Notes: a model not told the origin generated them from the letters alone. A DNA stretch of 64,000 nucleotides from Lysinibacillus fusiformis (GCA_030027265.1 JASENG010000017.1:1-64000); one strand, 5' to 3'; positions 53,773 through 63,136 are shown, counted from the first letter of the stretch. Translations and numbers: made by a program.

Positions 53773-53805
53773 GTCATATGACATTTGTAATAAAATAATT
53801 ATGAT
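53773..53805 (+). promoter_or_regulatory. Probable des promoter with DesR-site candidate
   Basis: GTCATATGAC (53773-53782) is a perfect palindrome followed, with a 17-bp spacing from its end, by TATGAT (53800-53805) as -10. The -35 hexamer is poor, as expected for an activator-dependent promoter. DesR is the likely activator by analogy with B. subtilis. Confidence 0.45.
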
Positions 53806-53880
53806 GTTTGCTCCTACTAGCCAGCACTTTCTTTTTTTACAATGTACTTAGTAACAAAACGAAGAAAGAGGGTATGGGAA

Positions 53881-54912
53881 TTGGCTATGACTGATGCTGA
53901 AAAGACAAAACAGTTACGTAAAGACGTAGCACCTTTTGCAAAATCGCAGTTAAAAATTAGTATATTACAAATGATAAATACAATTGTTCCGCTACTGGTT
54001 GTATGGGGAGCCGGATATTATTTGCTGCAGTATTCACCATGGTTTACAGTAGCCTGCAGTATTCTTGCTTCTGGTTTTGTTGTACGGACGTTTATTATTT
54101 TCCATGATTGTACACATGGATCGTTTTTTAAAAATAAAAAAGCAAACGCTATTGTTGGGAATATTACAGGAATCCTAACTTCGTTCCCTTATGAAAAATG
54201 GAAAAGGGAGCATATGATTCATCATGCCTCTAGTTCTAATTTAGATAAACGCGGTATCGGTGACATTGAGATGTTAACGGTGGATGAATATTTACAAAAG
54301 TCTAAACTTGGTCGCCTTGGTTATCGATTATACAGCAATCCGATTGTTATGTTTGGGTTAGGTCCGCTGTATTTGGTTTTAGTATCTAATCGCATGAATC
54401 GCAAAGATGCGAAGAAAAAAGAAAGAATGAATACTTACTTCACAAATGCAGCATTACTAATTATCTGCCTTGCTTTAATCTTTTTAACTGGTTGGCAAAC
54501 GTTTTTACTTGTTCATGGATTAACAATGTTTATATCGGGGGGATTGGGGATTTGGTTATTTTATATTCAGCATACGTACGAGGATTCATATTTTGAGTAC
54601 GAAGCGGACTGGGATTATGTAAAAGCGGCTGTTGAAGGAAGTTCTTATTATAAATTGCCGAAAGTCTTGCAATGGGTAACAGGAAACATCGGCTTCCACC
54701 ATGTGCATCATTTAGCGCCACGTGTACCGAATTATAACCTGGAAGCTGCACATGAATCCGTTGCCCCTTTACAAAAAGCTACAACGATTACTTTAAAAAC
54801 AAGTGTTGAGTCAATTCGATATAAGCTTTATGATGCGAAAAATAAAAAGTTTATTTCTTTTAAAGAGATTGAACGATCTTTAAGAATCAAAAGTAAGTCG
54901 GTGCAAGCTTAA
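53881..54912 (+). CDS. des: Membrane acyl-lipid fatty acid desaturase Des
   Basis: A roughly 343-residue di-iron membrane enzyme that adds a cis double bond to phospholipid acyl chains at low temperature. Three histidine boxes are present: HDCTHGS, HMIHHASSSN and HHVHH. Four hydrophobic segments flank them. Closely follows B. subtilis Des (NLDKRG, FYIQHTYEDSYFE equivalents, VPNYNLEAAHE). TTG 53881 lies 8 nt after AGAAAGAGGG; ATG 53887 is the alternative. An in-frame ATG at 53842 has no ribosome binding site. Followed by its own sensor pair. Confidence 0.93.
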   Translation: MAMTDAEKTKQLRKDVAPFAKSQLKISILQMINTIVPLLVVWGAGYYLLQYSPWFTVACSILASGFVVRTFIIFHDCTHGSFFKNKKANAIVGNITGILTSFPYEKWKREHMIHHASSSNLDKRGIGDIEMLTVDEYLQKSKLGRLGYRLYSNPIVMFGLGPLYLVLVSNRMNRKDAKKKERMNTYFTNAALLIICLALIFLTGWQTFLLVHGLTMFISGGLGIWLFYIQHTYEDSYFEYEADWDYVKAAVEGSSYYKLPKVLQWVTGNIGFHHVHHLAPRVPNYNLEAAHESVAPLQKATTITLKTSVESIRYKLYDAKNKKFISFKEIERSLRIKSKSVQA

Positions 54913-54952
54913 GGGGTTTTGCGAGAATTACATTGGGGTGTGTTTTAATAGA

Positions 54953-54989
54953 GATCACGGTGTTGCCTTTAGTGCTTCACCGTGATTTT
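54953..54989 (+). terminator. Terminator or attenuating hairpin between des and desK
   Basis: GATCACGGTG (54953-54962) pairs with CACCGTGATT (54978-54987), followed by a short T run. It should make des mRNA more abundant than desKR. Confidence 0.7.
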
Positions 54990-55059
54990 GTTATACTAAT
55001 AACTATAAGGCTTTTCATTGAAGCTTAATTTAAAAATTAAAAGAAGTGTGAGGTATGTC

Positions 55060-56187
55060 ATGCAAAGCTGGTATACAATCTTGCCGAGAAATCCATGGAT
55101 AAGTATATATGTTTGGGTGATTTTTTGTATCATGCCATTCTACTTTATTATCCATTCTTTATCTCTACTCCAAATTTCCATTGGGGTTACGCTAATATTA
55201 CTTTACTTTTTATCGCATTACTTTTCCTTTAATTCGAAAAGTGCATTATTGTACATGTGGATTAGTTTCGAAATGGTTCTGAATATTGCCATGACATTGA
55301 TGTTTGGATATGTCTATTTATCATTATTTACAGCATTCTTTATTGGGAATTTTAGAAATGCTGTAGGGTTTTATATCATGTATGGCTTACATATTGGTTT
55401 TACGATAATTTCCATCGTATTTGGCTATTTTATTGACTTGCAATTATTTCTATCGCAAACGCCGTTTATAATTATTACGGTAGTTGGAGTCGTGCTATTG
55501 CCATTTTCTTTATATACTAAAAATAGAAGAGAGAAATTGCAGGGGCAGTTAGAAACTGCAAATGAACGTATTGCAGAATTGATCATACATGAGGAACGTC
55601 AAAGAATTGCAAGAGATTTACATGATACATTAGGCCAAAAACTTTCGATGATTGGGTTGAAAAGTGATTTAGCTAGCCGGCTCGTGACAAAAAATCCTGA
55701 AGCAGCCATACAGGAAATTAAAGAAATCCGTCATACAGCAAGTATAGCGTTAAAGGAAGTACGTGAACTAGTATCCGATATGCGTGCTGTAAAGCTTAAT
55801 GAAGAGTTAGCTAGAGTTAAGCAAATTTTAGAAGCTGCTGAAATTGATTATGAAATAAAAGGAAACCATTTAGAGCTAAACCTGCCTGTTTTAGTAGAAA
55901 GTGTCTTAAGCATGTGCTTAAAAGAAGCGATTACAAATGTCGTAAAGCATAGTGAAGCGAAAAAATGTATGATTAAATTCGAAAAAAATGATAATGAAGT
56001 AATATTAACGGTTTATGATAATGGTAATGGGTTTAACGAGAAGTTAAATATCGCTGGGAACGGTTTAAAGGGAATGAAAGAACGGTTAGAATTTATTAAC
56101 GGCTCTGTACAAATTGGAAGCAAAAATGGGACTAAGCTGTTAATCGGTGTTCCATTAGCCATTACGCATCAGAAAGGAAGTGTGTGA
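55060..56187 (+). CDS. desK: Membrane thermosensor histidine kinase DesK
   Basis: A 375-residue kinase. Four to five N-terminal membrane helices (about residues 15-150) lead into a coiled coil and the HisKA_3 phosphoacceptor ARDLHDTLGQKLSMIGLKSDLA. From the ATG at 55060 the histidine is His188, the same number as in B. subtilis DesK, which supports this start (TTG 55018, 14 codons upstream, also has a usable AAGG site). ATP-binding motifs ITNVVKHSEA and GNGLKGMKERLEFINGS follow. It senses membrane thickness/fluidity and phosphorylates DesR. Confidence 0.93.
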   Translation: MQSWYTILPRNPWISIYVWVIFCIMPFYFIIHSLSLLQISIGVTLILLYFLSHYFSFNSKSALLYMWISFEMVLNIAMTLMFGYVYLSLFTAFFIGNFRNAVGFYIMYGLHIGFTIISIVFGYFIDLQLFLSQTPFIIITVVGVVLLPFSLYTKNRREKLQGQLETANERIAELIIHEERQRIARDLHDTLGQKLSMIGLKSDLASRLVTKNPEAAIQEIKEIRHTASIALKEVRELVSDMRAVKLNEELARVKQILEAAEIDYEIKGNHLELNLPVLVESVLSMCLKEAITNVVKHSEAKKCMIKFEKNDNEVILTVYDNGNGFNEKLNIAGNGLKGMKERLEFINGSVQIGSKNGTKLLIGVPLAITHQKGSV

Positions 56188-56188
56188 C

Positions 56189-56797
56189 ATGATTCGAATT
56201 GTGATAGCAGAAGATCAAGGCATGTTGCTTGGTGCGATGAAATCACTACTTAATATGGAAGATGATATGGAAGTTGTCGGTATTGCAAAAAATGGCGAAG
56301 AGGCAGTCGAATTAGTCAATGAATTAAAGCCGGATATTTGTATTATGGATATAGAAATGCCGGTGAAAACTGGTCTTGATGCGGCAGAGAGCTTGCAGGA
56401 AAATACAAAATGCAAAATTATTATTTTAACGACCTTTGCTAGACCGGGCTATTTTGAAAGAGCACGAAAAGCGGGCGTGAGGGGCTATTTATTGAAAGAT
56501 AGTCCAATCGAGGAATTAGTAGATTCGATTCGGGTGATCATGGATGGCCGACGTATTTATGCACCAGAGCTAGTCGACTTTGTTTATGAGGATGATAGTG
56601 AAAATCCGTTAACAGAAAGAGAGAGCCAAGTACTGGAGTTGGTGGCAGAAGGAAAAACAACGAAAGAAATTGCCGCGGAGCTCTTTTTGTCTGCAGGTAC
56701 CGTGCGTAACTATATATCCACAATTTTAGATAAACTTGGTGTAGGCAATCGAATTGAGGCCATCTCAAGATTTAAAGAAAAAGGATGGAATAAGTAA
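56189..56797 (+). CDS. desR: Response regulator DesR (NarL/FixJ type)
   Basis: A 202-residue regulator. Receiver domain with acidic pocket AEDQ, phosphoacceptor Asp54 (CIMDIEMP), the same number as in B. subtilis DesR, and the conserved Lys in YLLKDSPIEELVD. The LuxR-type HTH near the end reads LTERESQVLELVAEGKTTKEI and so on. AAGGAAG 8 nt before ATG 56189; the upstream GTG at 56180 overlaps it. Starts 1 nt after the desK stop. Activates des in the cold. Confidence 0.94.
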   Translation: MIRIVIAEDQGMLLGAMKSLLNMEDDMEVVGIAKNGEEAVELVNELKPDICIMDIEMPVKTGLDAAESLQENTKCKIIILTTFARPGYFERARKAGVRGYLLKDSPIEELVDSIRVIMDGRRIYAPELVDFVYEDDSENPLTERESQVLELVAEGKTTKEIAAELFLSAGTVRNYISTILDKLGVGNRIEAISRFKEKGWNK

Positions 56798-56886
56798 AAA
56801 TGGATTTCGTTTTTGTATGGGGTCCTTGTTCATCGAATGAACGACAAAAACCTTTTTCCATACATTTACAAAAAAATCGAACATGA

Positions 56887-56928
56887 AAAAGAGGCTACCT
56901 TTAAATTTGGCAGCCTCTTTTATTTTTT
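56887..56928. terminator. Bidirectional terminator between desR and the proline dehydrogenase gene
   Basis: AAAAGAGGCT (56887-56896) pairs with AGCCTCTTTT (56912-56921), with T runs on the plus strand and A/T flanks on the other. Confidence 0.8.
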
Positions 56929-57901
56929 ATTTCTTTTTAGTTAGACGGCCTAAAACGAATGCAGCAGCTGCCACACCCAGTACAGTGTTTGTTTTCTTAG
57001 TGAAAACCTGTTTTGTAACTAGATTAATGTTTTGTGGACGTTCTGCTAAACGGCGCATGAAGTAGCCGTACCAATCATTGCCAAATGGTACATACGTACA
57101 GAAGTTATAGCCTTCTTTAGCTAAATCTAACTGCATTTCTTTGCGGAAGCCGTAAAGCATTTGGAATTCGAATTTTTCGTTCGGAATATTGTGATCCTTA
57201 ACGAATTGTTTAACATGGTTAATCACGTTGTGGTCATGTGTTGCGATTGAAGTAAATTTACCATTTAACAAGTGATACTCGATTAGCTCGATGAAGTTTA
57301 AATCGATATCGTTTTTATCTTGGTAAGCCACTTCTGCTGGCTCTTTATAAGCGCCTTTAACAATGCGTAAACGATAGTCTTTATATTTTTCAATGTTTTC
57401 TTGTGCATTGAAGAAATAAGCTTGTATAACAGTACCAACATTATCGTATACTTGTGAAATTTTATCTAACAAATCAAATGATGGCTGAAGACGATCGTAA
57501 TTTTCCATATCAAAGTTGATATGTATTTTGTATTCATGCGCTTTTCCTACGATTTCCATTAAGTTATCGTAACAAAAGTCGAAGTCGATATCTAAACCAA
57601 GTTGAGAAGGCTTAAGAGAAATATGAGCATCTACATCGTTTTCGTGGATTGCTTCAATTACATCAAGGATTCGCTCTTTTGCCTTTGTTGCTTCTGATTT
57701 TTCGTAAACAAATTCACCTAGGTTGTCCACAGTACAGGAAATACCTTGAGCATTTAATTCTTTCATGCTTTGGATTACTTCAGGGATATTCGTTCCAGCT
57801 ACTACAGTTTGTGCACCCATTTTCAGGCCATATTTTTGAGCAGCGCTGTTCAAGAATTGGTTCTCAGATAAAGTAATGAAAAAATCACGTAATACTGGCA
57901 T
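56927..57901 (-). CDS. Proline dehydrogenase
   Basis: A 324-residue FAD-dependent TIM-barrel enzyme that oxidises proline to P5C at the membrane. Family features are ISLKPSQLGLDID, HINFDMENYDR, LRIVKGAYKEPAEVAY, IATHDH and MRRLAERPQN (substrate arginines near the end). The tail TVLGVAAAAFVLGRLTKKK adds a short hydrophobic helix after the barrel, a possible membrane anchor. No P5C dehydrogenase is adjacent, so the pathway's second step is encoded elsewhere. Confidence 0.93.
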   Translation of the reverse strand: MPVLRDFFITLSENQFLNSAAQKYGLKMGAQTVVAGTNIPEVIQSMKELNAQGISCTVDNLGEFVYEKSEATKAKERILDVIEAIHENDVDAHISLKPSQLGLDIDFDFCYDNLMEIVGKAHEYKIHINFDMENYDRLQPSFDLLDKISQVYDNVGTVIQAYFFNAQENIEKYKDYRLRIVKGAYKEPAEVAYQDKNDIDLNFIELIEYHLLNGKFTSIATHDHNVINHVKQFVKDHNIPNEKFEFQMLYGFRKEMQLDLAKEGYNFCTYVPFGNDWYGYFMRRLAERPQNINLVTKQVFTKKTNTVLGVAAAAFVLGRLTKKK

Positions 57902-57987
57902 AATTGGTACCTCATTTCTATTTTTGCAATATTATATCATACATGAAAATAATAATGTTAAATTGGGAAAAGTACAAATTTTCTTAT

Positions 57988-58746
57988 TTATGAAGTGAAT
58001 TTTTTTAATAATTGTATACGTTCATTGAACAGGGTAGGGTAGCTTAGAAAACCGACTAATATACTCGATAAGGCAGCTGTAGTCAGTAAAGCGAATATAA
58101 TCAGCAATTGAAATTGTACAGCTTGAATAGGATCGGCGCCACCAATAATCTGCCCGCTCATCATGCCTGGCAATTGAACGAGTCCAATCGTTTTTTGACT
58201 TTCGATTGTAGGAATCATACTAGCGCGAATAGCGCTTTTAAGCTGACGATGGATGGCCTGCTTGGGCGTTCCTCCCAATGACAAAATAAGTTCGATTTGG
58301 TCGCGGCTTGCTTCAATCTCGGCAGTAAAACGGTTCAAAAATAGAATTGATAATACCATCGAATTCCCGATGAGCATCCCACTTATTGGAATAATGAATT
58401 GGGCTGTTGCTGGAACAATTTCAAAGCCCAAAAGGATACCCTGTGTAACGGCCTCCACAATCATAAAGGTGACGGCAATCTTCCATGTAATCCCCTTAAT
58501 AGCTTTCCCTTTTTTTCGAGCATTTAACGTTGCGGTCAAAATCATTAACGAAATCATTAATAGGATATAAATAAAGCTTTCGGCATCAAAAACAAATTTT
58601 AGTACATATCCTACTGCTAATAATTGAATAATGGAACGAAGCGTTGCGATGGTGGTATCTTTTTCAAGCCCCAGCTTTAATGTTTTTGAAAGGACTATTG
58701 GAATCAGGACAAAAATTAATGTGAGGGAAAGGGCTATGAAAGTCAT
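57988..58746 (-). CDS. fetB: FetB-type ABC exporter permease (UPF0014)
   Basis: A 252-residue membrane protein with about seven helices and the UPF0014 features TLRSIIQLLAVGYVLK, IPISGMLIGNSMVLSILFLNR, ILSLGGTPKQAIHRQLKSAIRASMIPTIE and GLVQLPGMMSGQIIGGADP. In E. coli FetAB exports iron and protects from oxidative stress; B. subtilis YbbM/YbbL-type proteins are alike. Overlaps the ATPase gene by 4 nt, the standard pair order. Confidence 0.88.
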   Translation of the reverse strand: MTFIALSLTLIFVLIPIVLSKTLKLGLEKDTTIATLRSIIQLLAVGYVLKFVFDAESFIYILLMISLMILTATLNARKKGKAIKGITWKIAVTFMIVEAVTQGILLGFEIVPATAQFIIPISGMLIGNSMVLSILFLNRFTAEIEASRDQIELILSLGGTPKQAIHRQLKSAIRASMIPTIESQKTIGLVQLPGMMSGQIIGGADPIQAVQFQLLIIFALLTTAALSSILVGFLSYPTLFNERIQLLKKFTS

Positions 58747-59477
58747 TTCTTATATACCCTGTTGGCGAACTGTTTAACCTGTTCGTTTCTTGTAGTATCT
58801 AAAAGGCCGCTTTCACCGGATTCTATTAATTGTCCGTCCATCATAATCCAAGTATAATCACCAACTCTTTTGGCTTGTTCGATATTATGCGTAATCCAAA
58901 TGATCGTTACTTTCGACTCTCGGTTTATTTTCGAAATAAGCTGTTCTATTTCGTGGGAAGATGTTGGATCTAATGCTGATGTTATTTCATCTAACAGAAG
59001 TATCTTTGGTTTGTTTACGATTGAACGAGCAATTGATACTTTTTGCTTTTGGCCACCAGATAAATCTTCTGCCCGACGATATAAAAAAGTATGGTCAAGT
59101 CCTGCAGCCTCTAAAAATAAAATTGCCTCTTTTTCGGTTAATTTTTTCTGCTGCAATGTAAAGGGAAGTGCAATGTTTTCAAAAACGGTTCCACGAATTA
59201 TAGGAGCATTTTGCAAAACGATGCCAATATCTTTCCGAAGTTTAGTAGGTTCGATTAAATCAATCGATTCTTCATCAACTAAAGTCTCCCCGGAAGTAGG
59301 AGAAATCAGGCCGTTGCACATTTTTAATAAAGTGGACTTCCCAGCTCCGGATGGACCAATGAGGGTAGTGATTTTCTCTTCATAAATTGAACCGCTAATA
59401 TTATATAAAATGGACATTTGATCAACTTCATAACAGACTTTGTCAAATCTAATGGCAGCAGTGTTTGTTTGATTCAT
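58743..59477 (-). CDS. fetA: FetA-type ABC transporter ATPase
   Basis: A 244-residue nucleotide-binding subunit. Walker A GPSGAGKSTLLKM, Q-loop IVLQNAPI, signature LSGGQKQKVSIAR, Walker B ILLLDEITSALD and H-loop WITHN are all in place. First gene of a two-gene operon with the permease. Substrate (iron, possibly other) follows from family only. Confidence 0.9.
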   Translation of the reverse strand: MNQTNTAAIRFDKVCYEVDQMSILYNISGSIYEEKITTLIGPSGAGKSTLLKMCNGLISPTSGETLVDEESIDLIEPTKLRKDIGIVLQNAPIIRGTVFENIALPFTLQQKKLTEKEAILFLEAAGLDHTFLYRRAEDLSGGQKQKVSIARSIVNKPKILLLDEITSALDPTSSHEIEQLISKINRESKVTIIWITHNIEQAKRVGDYTWIMMDGQLIESGESGLLDTTRNEQVKQFANRVYKK

Positions 59478-59565
59478 AATCTTCTCCTAATTTAATGAAC
59501 TTAGTTTCTATTATACTGCTGAAAATCAGGTAAATAAAATAGGATTCATGCGTCTGAAGAAATAA
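59478..59565. other. Promoter region of fetAB
   Basis: Short AT-rich region before the minus-strand fetA. No distinctive site recognised. Confidence 0.3.
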
Positions 59566-59603
59566 AAAAAGCTAACTCGTAAGATTTGGGGGCACGAGTT
59601 AGC
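59564..59603 (-). terminator. Orphan minus-strand terminator
   Basis: GCTAACTCGT (59571-59580) pairs with ACGAGTTAGC (59594-59603). Read on the minus strand the stem runs into seven T. No annotated minus-strand gene lies upstream for at least 500 bp, so it implies an unannotated transcript. Confidence 0.65.
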
Positions 59604-59800
59604 CAAAAGGTATTGATAACTAGCTTGCTAAGGGGAACAAGTCTAGCAATCGACAATAGGAGAAAAGAAAGACATTCCTTGAAGGTAATTGTTAAGAAGA
59701 AGTCTTCTAGAAACATAAGCGCAATTTCCTGACTTCGTTCTTAGTTCAATTAGCTTCGTGTTACTATATCTAACATGATAATCTGAATTTGCAAAAAAAT
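59604..59800 (-). ncRNA. Putative minus-strand small RNA ending at the orphan terminator
   Basis: Proposed only from the terminator at 59564-59603 and a weak possible promoter on the minus strand (TTGCAA and GATATA, 18-nt spacer, within about 59772-59800). Expected length about 200 nt. A 57-codon frame on this strand has no convincing ribosome binding site. Confidence 0.25.
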
Positions 59801-60156
59801 CAATAGATATTTCGAAAAAATATGTAAGGATTTATGACATTGGTAGAAGTTTTCCTATCTGGCATAGAAAATGCCTATTATGAAAACGCTGTATTTGGGG
59901 ATTTTTGATTTAATCAATCTAATATACTAGTGAAAACCGTGAAATGATGTTACGAAATATAACATATAGTAATATGTTGTTTGTGAAGATCGGATTCGAG
60001 TTGTAAAGTGGTTGCTTAAAAGTATAGTGTTCTAGAAATCCGGTAAAAGAAGTTTTTCGGCCCAGATACCGGTCAAGGGAAGTGAGTGTTTTTCTAATTT
60101 AATGTTAAATAGTGTATACTATGACTAATTATGAAAACTGGGAGAAGGGGCATCAT
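59801..60156. other. Leader region upstream of pncB
   Basis: No gene seen. AACATAT-AGTA-ATATGTT (59961-59978) is a perfect 7-bp dyad and may be an operator for pncB-nadE. No known NiaR or other site was recognised. Confidence 0.4.
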
Positions 60157-61629
60157 ATGAAATCGAATTATGCTGATGATAGCTTAACTTTACACACGGA
60201 TTTATATCAAATCAATATGGCGGAGAGCTATTGGGCGGATGGCGTCCATAATCGAAAAGCCGTTTTTGAATTGTATTTTAGAAAGCTGCCATTTGGAAAT
60301 GGATATGCGGTATTTGCGGGATTAGAACGAATTCTGCAATACTTGAAAGATTTCCGTTTTTCTGAAAGTGATATTGCGTTTTTAGCTGAAAAATTAGAGT
60401 ATAAAGAAGATTTTATTGATTACTTAAAAAATCTTACATTCACGGGATCGGTTTATTCTGTAAAAGAAGGGGAACTTGTATTTGCAAATGAACCACTTTT
60501 AAGAATTGAAGCGCCCCTTGTAGAAGCACAGTTAATCGAAACGGCCCTATTGAATATTGTCAATTATCAAACCTTGATTGCAACGAAAGCCAGCCGAATT
60601 AAACAAATTATTAAAAATGAAGGTGCAGCAGAATTCGGTTCGCGTAGAGCGCAGGAAATGGACGCAGCGATTTGGGGATCCAGAGCCGCAATAATAGGAG
60701 GCTTTGACTCAACGTCAAATGTTCGTGCAGGTAAACTTTTTGATATCCCTGTTTCGGGTACACATGCCCATGCGATGGTACAAGCTTATCGAAATGAGTA
60801 TGATGCTTTTCATTCCTATGCTAAACGGCACAAAGATTGTGTGTTTTTAGTAGATACTTATAACACTTTAAAATCAGGTGTACCGAACGCGATTCGTGTA
60901 GCGAAGGAATTAGGAGACAAAATTAATTTTGTCGGGATTCGATTGGACAGCGGAGATATTGCGTTTTTATCGAAAGAAGCAAGACGTATGTTGGATGAAG
61001 CTGGTTTTAAAGACGCAAAAATCATTGTATCGAATGATTTAGATGAATATACAATCTTAAATTTAAAAGCGCAGGGCGCAAAAGTGGATTCATGGGGGAT
61101 TGGTACAAAGCTGATTACAGCTTATGATCAACCTGCTTTAGGTGCGGTCTATAAATTGGTATCGATAGAAAATGATTCGGGCCAAATGGAAGATACAATT
61201 AAAATTACCGCTAATGCAGAGAAGGTATCTACACCGGGCTTGAAGAAAGTTTATCGTATTATCAATCGAGAGAATGGAAAAGCAGAAGGCGATTATATTG
61301 CAATGGCTGATGAGAATCCTCAAGCAGAAGAACGCATTAAAATGTTCCATCCCGTGCATACGTTCATCTCCAAATTTGTAACGAATTTTGATGCAAAAGA
61401 AATGCACGTCAAAGTAGTGGATGAAGGAAAAGTGATTTACGAAAGCCCTTCTGTTCAAGAAATGCAGCAATATGCATCTGAAAATCTGGAGCTATTATGG
61501 GATGAATACAAACGCTCATTAAATCCGGAAGAGTATCCGGTTGATTTAAGTAAAAAATGCTGGGATAACAAAATGCGAAATATTGAAGAGGTTCGCAATA
61601 TGGTTCATGATATTGAAGAAAATCTTTAA
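60157..61629 (+). CDS. pncB: Nicotinate phosphoribosyltransferase
   Basis: A 490-residue enzyme joining nicotinate and PRPP to give nicotinate mononucleotide in NAD salvage. It has LHTDLYQINMAESYW at the start, AEFGSRRAQEMDAAIWGSRA, GGFDSTSNVRAGKLF and VSGTHAHAMVQAYRNE, with the catalytic histidine region. Length equals B. subtilis PncB (490). AGAAGGGG sits 6 nt before ATG 60157; the in-frame GTG at 60112 lacks a site. Followed by nadE. Confidence 0.95.
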   Translation: MKSNYADDSLTLHTDLYQINMAESYWADGVHNRKAVFELYFRKLPFGNGYAVFAGLERILQYLKDFRFSESDIAFLAEKLEYKEDFIDYLKNLTFTGSVYSVKEGELVFANEPLLRIEAPLVEAQLIETALLNIVNYQTLIATKASRIKQIIKNEGAAEFGSRRAQEMDAAIWGSRAAIIGGFDSTSNVRAGKLFDIPVSGTHAHAMVQAYRNEYDAFHSYAKRHKDCVFLVDTYNTLKSGVPNAIRVAKELGDKINFVGIRLDSGDIAFLSKEARRMLDEAGFKDAKIIVSNDLDEYTILNLKAQGAKVDSWGIGTKLITAYDQPALGAVYKLVSIENDSGQMEDTIKITANAEKVSTPGLKKVYRIINRENGKAEGDYIAMADENPQAEERIKMFHPVHTFISKFVTNFDAKEMHVKVVDEGKVIYESPSVQEMQQYASENLELLWDEYKRSLNPEEYPVDLSKKCWDNKMRNIEEVRNMVHDIEENL

Positions 61630-61643
61630 AGGAGTGATTTTCC

Positions 61644-62471
61644 ATGCAAGATTTGCAAAAACAGATAATTGAAGAGTTAAAAGTACTGCCTGAGATAAAT
61701 TCGCAAGAAGAGGTTCGAAAATCCGTAGACTTTTTAAAGGAATATGCTCGCAAACACCCGTTTATAAAAAGTTTTATCATCGCTGTTAGTGGCGGACAAG
61801 ACTCTACCTTAACAGGGAAGCTGATTCAAATTGCAGTCGGCGAATTAAATGAAGAGGTCGGGGAAGGAACCTATTCAACCATTGCTGTGCGTCTGCCATA
61901 TGGTGTGCAGGCGGATGAAGCGGATTGCCAAGATGCTCTTGCTTTTATTCAACCTGCAAAAGTCCTGGAGGTAAATATAAAAGCGGCCGTTGATGCAAGC
62001 GTGGCATCTTTGGAAAAAGCGGGTATTCATTTAAGCGATTTTGCAAAAGGTAATGAAAAAGCGCGTGAACGTATGAAGGTTCAGTATTCAATTGCTGCCA
62101 TGAATGCCGGTGTTGTAGTTGGGACCGACCATGCTGCTGAGGCGATAACTGGATTTTATACAAAATACGGCGACGGCGGAGTAGATTTAACGCCTATTTT
62201 CCGATTAAACAAAAGACAAGGAAAACAAATTCTGGCTTACTTAGGCTGTCCGGAGCACTTGTACTTGAAAACGCCAACTGCTGACTTGGAAGAAGAGCGA
62301 CCGGCTTTACCTGATGAAACAGCGCTTGGTGTTACTTATGAAGTAATCGATGACTATTTGGAAGGGAAAGAAGTTGTAGAAGGCGCAAAAAAGATTATCG
62401 AAGGCCATTATTTAAGATCCCAGCATAAACGCAACATGCCTATTACAATTTTTGATGATTTCTGGAAATGA
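61644..62471 (+). CDS. nadE: NH3-dependent NAD+ synthetase
   Basis: A 275-residue ATP-pyrophosphatase that amidates NaAD to NAD+. The PP-loop SGGQDST is at residues 49-55. [36 protein letters not shown] and [20 protein letters not shown] follow, matching B. subtilis NadE (about 272 aa). No glutaminase domain, so ammonia-using. 14 nt after pncB: the pair completes salvage from nicotinate apart from NadD. Confidence 0.96.
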   Translation: MQDLQKQIIEELKVLPEINSQEEVRKSVDFLKEYARKHPFIKSFIIAVSGGQDSTLTGKLIQIAVGELNEEVGEGTYSTIAVRLPYGVQADEADCQDALAFIQPAKVLEVNIKAAVDASVASLEKAGIHLSDFAKGNEKARERMKVQYSIAAMNAGVVVGTDHAAEAITGFYTKYGDGGVDLTPIFRLNKRQGKQILAYLGCPEHLYLKTPTADLEEERPALPDETALGVTYEVIDDYLEGKEVVEGAKKIIEGHYLRSQHKRNMPITIFDDFWK

Positions 62472-62598
62472 TAGTCGAGCGTGAATTTTAACAATTATTT
62501 ACTGCTCCTAATATTGTTTAATTTATAAATAATTATTCATAATAAACTCATTAAGAAACGGTTAAGAATTATATAACATGTAAAAGGGGGGAGTGCGA

Positions 62599-62940
62599 AT
62601 GCGAACGGCACGAGTAATAGCAGCTACAGATAGTGTTTTTCGTAATTCGAGGCAATATTTGCATTCAAATGAACAAGTGTTTCGGATAATGCAGGAAGGT
62701 GAGCTTAACCAATTTGCTGGCGGGCAAGGAAATCGCAGACGAAGAAAACGCCAGGACAGAACGGGTTCCGCTCGAAAGGTCGCACTGAAAACAAACTCTA
62801 AAACAATTACAATTCTTGGTTTACGCTATGATGCGATATCGATTTCGCATTTGCAGAATGGTTTATTAAAATATGCGGAGAAAATATCAAAGGCGCGAAA
62901 ACAAGTAACTCGCATTCGTGCTTACCGTTCATCAGTTTGA
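62599..62940 (+). CDS. Basic hypothetical protein
   Basis: A 113-residue, strongly basic protein, not recognised. Glycine/arginine-rich stretch NQFAGGQGNRRRRKRQDRTGS in the middle (split here as about residues 38-57), and a C-terminal helix-rich segment ending QVTRIRAYRSS. AAGGGGGGAG upstream of ATG 62599 is an excellent ribosome binding site and a terminator follows, so it is probably real. A nucleic-acid-binding role is possible from charge alone. Confidence 0.6.
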   Translation: MRTARVIAATDSVFRNSRQYLHSNEQVFRIMQEGELNQFAGGQGNRRRRKRQDRTGSARKVALKTNSKTITILGLRYDAISISHLQNGLLKYAEKISKARKQVTRIRAYRSSV

Positions 62941-62948
62941 ATATTGAA

Positions 62949-62981
62949 GGTGCCTCTATTTTATATTGAGGCATTTTTTTT
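62949..62981 (+). terminator. Terminator of the basic hypothetical gene
   Basis: TGCCTC (62951-62956) pairs with GAGGCA (62968-62973), followed by eight T. Confidence 0.75.
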
Positions 62982-63136
62982 ATTGTTTAATTTAGATGGT
63001 TAAGAGCTTTATAGTTTGTAAATTTTTAGGTAATTTTCAGTGTGATTATTGGATTCGTTCCTACTTTTCGTTTATGCTTGATATATAATGTGCGTAAATT
63101 CTGACTATTGTTGGAGATTCTGGAGGATTGATAGTT

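Noticed and set aside
59560-59735. 57-codon minus-strand frame over the orphan terminator
   Set aside because: Reads through the terminator hairpin and has only a poor ribosome binding site; kept as a possible RNA only.
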